This document shows positions 17,915 to 19,495 of a DNA stretch of 19,495 nt, piece by piece. This stretch comes from Candidatus Arcticimaribacter sp. (GTDB lineage: Bacteria; Bacteroidota; Bacteroidia; Flavobacteriales; Flavobacteriaceae), in contig WTJB01000182.1 in assembly GCA_011526335.1 (NCBI GenBank), positions 1 to 19,495 of the forward strand, written 5' to 3'. A program made the translations under genes and the position numbers. Every line of letters begins with the position of its first letter. Position 1 is the stretch's first letter. The notes beneath the pieces are model-generated. The model saw only the letters and a list, made by a program, of their open reading frames with translations, was not told the DNA's origin and searched no databases.

Positions 17915-18010
17915 TTAACTCGGTCGTTGTTGTTCCCAAAGTGTACGGTAGAGCCCTGGTTCCTTTAACAGGGTTTTATGTGTTCCTGACGCAATTATTT
18001 TCTCTTTTTT
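17915..18010 (-). pseudogene. Orphan C-terminal tail of an ABC exporter gene
   Basis: Read on the - strand, this stretch encodes 31 codons and a TAA stop. The peptide includes KIIASGTHKTLL, then GLYRTLWEQQ, which matches the last residues of MsbA-type ABC exporters (the conserved x-G-T-H-x-x-L-L-x-x-x-x-x-Y-x-x-L-W/Y-x-x-Q tail after the H-loop). Nothing upstream resembles the rest of an ATPase: no Walker A, signature or Walker B. The frame before about 18010 reads a Phe/Leu-rich sequence and then runs into the mazG 3' end in another frame. The simplest reading is a scar left when most of an exporter gene was deleted next to mazG. It might instead be chance, but the match covers a long, ordered set of conserved positions. 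Confidence 0.6.
17950..17977. terminator. Possible bidirectional terminator hairpin between DUF349 and mazG
   Basis: AGAGCCCTG pairs with CAGGGTTTT (nine pairs including two G-U) around a 10-base loop, in the gap between two convergent genes. The T4 is part of the stem rather than a free tail, and the hairpin lies inside the ABC-tail remnant, so it may be incidental. Confidence 0.35.
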
Positions 18011-18059
18011 TGGTAAAAATTCGAGAAGAAAAAATTTAATATCGACTAAAATGCAAATA

Positions 18060-18833
18060 TTATTGCTTCTTGGCTTCCTCCCAAAAGACATCCATCTCGG
18101 CCAAGGTCATGTCTTGTAATGATTTCCCCATTGCATTGGCTTTGGCTTCCAAATAGGCAAAACGTTTACTGAATTTTTGGTTGGTACGCTCAAGGGCAGT
18201 ATCGGGGTTGATGTTTAAAAAACGGGCATAGTTAATCATCGAAAACAGCAGGTCTCCAAACTCTGCTTCTATGGCGGCTGTATCGCCTTTTTCTATTTCG
18301 GCATTGAGTTCTGCCAGCTCTTCTTGCACCTTTTCCCATACCTGATGGGGCTCTTCCCAGTCAAACCCTACTCCGGCAACTTTATCTTGAATTCGTTGGG
18401 CTTTTACCAAGGCGGGCAATCCTTTCGGTACTCCAGACAGCACGCTTTTCTTCCCTTCTTTTAGCTTTAGTGCCTCCCAGTTTTTTTTGACCTCCTCTTC
18501 GTTTTCGACCTTTACATCGCCATAAATATGGGGATGACGACGGATAAGTTTTTCGGAAATACCATGAGCAATATCGGCCATATCAAAGGCCTTTTCTTCA
18601 CTGCCCAACTTGGCATAAAAGGCGATATGCAAAAGCAAATCGCCCAATTCATTTTTTATTTCTTCCAGATTGCGGTCCAAGATGGCATCGCCCAACTCAT
18701 AGGTTTCTTCTATGGTCAGATGGCGTAGTGATTCAAAGGTTTGCTTACGGTCCCACGGGCACTGTTCGCGTAGCTCATCCATAATGGTAAGCAAGCGGTC
18801 CACAGCAGCCAGTTGGTCCTTACGGCTATTCAT
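18060..18833 (-). CDS. mazG: Nucleoside triphosphate pyrophosphohydrolase MazG
   Basis: This 257-residue enzyme cleaves (d)NTPs to monophosphates and pyrophosphate, clearing unwanted nucleotides; E. coli MazG also affects ppGpp levels. Two tandem MazG domains are visible. The first has CPWDRKQT (25-32), EETYE (42-46) and ELGDLLLH (62-69). The second has EELAE (171-175) and EFGDLLFS (191-198). Both keep the Glu/Asp set that binds magnesium. I choose the ATG at 18833: it gives the standard N-terminus MNSRKDQ, and the longer frame from 18896 would add 21 Cys-rich residues lying inside the upstream gene. It overlaps the DUF5606 stop by 8 bases, so translation is probably coupled. Confidence 0.96.
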   Translation of the reverse strand: MNSRKDQLAAVDRLLTIMDELREQCPWDRKQTFESLRHLTIEETYELGDAILDRNLEEIKNELGDLLLHIAFYAKLGSEEKAFDMADIAHGISEKLIRRHPHIYGDVKVENEEEVKKNWEALKLKEGKKSVLSGVPKGLPALVKAQRIQDKVAGVGFDWEEPHQVWEKVQEELAELNAEIEKGDTAAIEAEFGDLLFSMINYARFLNINPDTALERTNQKFSKRFAYLEAKANAMGKSLQDMTLAEMDVFWEEAKKQ

Positions 18834-19257
18834 CTTCTTGGGCAGGAGTTTTTTCTTCGGTGTTATCTGACGCAGCAGACAACAGCTTATTGTCAATCAG
18901 GATATTGTACCACTGAATGATTTTCTTGATATCACTAGGATAAACACGGTCTTCATCATAATCTTGAAAAACCTCAAAGAAATAGGCCTCCAAGTCGGCA
19001 GCGGGAGCTTTGGGTTTTACTGGACATTTTTGCCCCGCTTCTTTTGAAAAGATCATTTGCAAAACTTCACCAAGCGGGACTTCTTTTTGCAAACCAAAAA
19101 TATTGATTTCAGAAAGTAAACTTACCTGATCGCGAGCCGAGGCAGTTATGCGTTTTCCATCGACAAGCGAATGCGCAACAAAACCGGTACGGGTTTGTAC
19201 TTTTACTTCAAAAAGGCCTGGACGCCCCGAAATGGCAATGATTTTATCCAATTCCAT
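18826..19257 (-). CDS. DUF5606 family protein
   Basis: This 143-residue protein of unknown function is typical of Bacteroidota. The N-terminus reads MELDKIIAISGRPGLFEV and continues QTRTGFVAHSLVDGKRI, a compact beta-rich domain over about residues 1-60 that I recognise as DUF5606. A helical part follows (about 85-125), and the C-terminus is acidic and low-complexity (TEEKTPAQEDE). It has no signal peptide or membrane helix. It sits between def (10 bases upstream) and mazG (8-base overlap). This order recurs in flavobacteria, which suggests a housekeeping role linked to translation or nucleotide metabolism, but that is inference. Confidence 0.9.
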   Translation of the reverse strand: MELDKIIAISGRPGLFEVKVQTRTGFVAHSLVDGKRITASARDQVSLLSEINIFGLQKEVPLGEVLQMIFSKEAGQKCPVKPKAPAADLEAYFFEVFQDYDEDRVYPSDIKKIIQWYNILIDNKLLSAASDNTEEKTPAQEDE

Positions 19258-19267
19258 ACTTCAATGT

Positions 19268-19495
19268 TTATCTTTTTTTAGAGGCCATCGGAAAATACAT
19301 CTTATAGTCGGGTTGGACTTTTCCTTTGGCAATATTGGTTAGTTTTCCTTTAATGAGTCGTTTTTTTAAGGGCGAAAGTTTATCGGTAAACAATATCCCC
19401 TCTATATGGTCGTATTCGTGTTGAATGACCCGGGCTGGGAGACCCGAATATGTTTCGGTATGCGGAACAAAGTTTTCATCCATATACCGAATGGT
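19268..19495 (-). CDS. def: Peptide deformylase, C-terminal part (5' end outside window)
   Basis: The visible 75 residues are the C-terminal part of peptide deformylase, the metalloenzyme that removes formyl from the N-terminal Met of new proteins. The key motif HEYDHIEG contains both metal-binding His residues and the catalytic Glu of HExxH. Downstream LFTDKLSPLKKRLIKGKLTNI and a basic end are typical of Bacteroidota enzymes. The frame is open to the window edge; the ATG at 19483 is internal. The two earlier conserved motifs must lie beyond the edge. It is the first visible gene of the def-DUF5606-mazG run. Confidence 0.95.
   Translation of the reverse strand, partial: TIRYMDENFVPHTETYSGLPARVIQHEYDHIEGILFTDKLSPLKKRLIKGKLTNIAKGKVQPDYKMYFPMASKKR

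Noticed and set aside
18834..18896. N-terminal extension of mazG
   Set aside because: These 21 codons are the DUF5606 3' end read in another frame. The MazG family starts at the ATG at 18833.
1..19495. Defence system, prophage, transposon or CRISPR array
   Set aside because: I looked for transposase, integrase, nuclease, toxin and spaced direct-repeat patterns on both strands and saw none; nearly all sequence is covered by recognisable core genes.

Overview
The window looks like a chromosomal housekeeping segment from a member of the Bacteroidota, most likely family Flavobacteriaceae. Several gene types are typical of that group: an OstA-like exporter protein, a DUF5606 gene between def and mazG, tandem DUF368 genes followed by aroE, a multi-repeat DUF349 protein, and a Fur-like regulator between rel and purA. 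Other signs are moderate-to-low GC by eye, A-rich leaders with few clear Shine-Dalgarno sites, and a few sequences resembling the TAnnTTTG promoter element. I see no rRNA, tRNA, CRISPR, transposase, integrase, prophage or defence module.

Layout. From 1 to 17905 every gene is on the + strand and tightly packed. First come two secreted amidohydrolase-family proteins; the first is cut by the left edge. Next are a SpoU/TrmH RNA methyltransferase, a full-length RelA/SpoT (p)ppGpp synthetase/hydrolase, a Fur-family regulator, purA, an OstA/LptA-like envelope protein and a class III aminotransferase. After a 79-base gap come a cytoplasmic TPR protein, two overlapping DUF368 (PopT-type undecaprenyl-phosphate translocase) genes, aroE and a large DUF349 repeat protein. 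A 154-base convergent gap follows. Then, on the - strand, lies a tight group read right to left: def (cut by the right edge), DUF5606, mazG.

How the genes fit together. rel, the Fur-like gene and purA join stringent-response signalling to purine synthesis; ppGpp is a known inhibitor of PurA in E. coli. The OstA-like protein and the DUF368 pair serve the envelope (lipopolysaccharide export and lipid-carrier recycling). mazG, DUF5606 and def are a compact housekeeping operon.

Most notable observations. (1) The mazG/DUF349 convergent gap holds what looks like the orphan C-terminal tail of a lost ABC exporter gene (17915-18010, - strand). (2) Of three amidohydrolase units encoded in tandem, only one keeps the His-x-His and Asp metal-site residues. 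(3) Two translationally overlapping DUF368 paralogues differ at a conserved motif. I found no convincing novel multi-gene system; the region reads as mostly conserved core genome.
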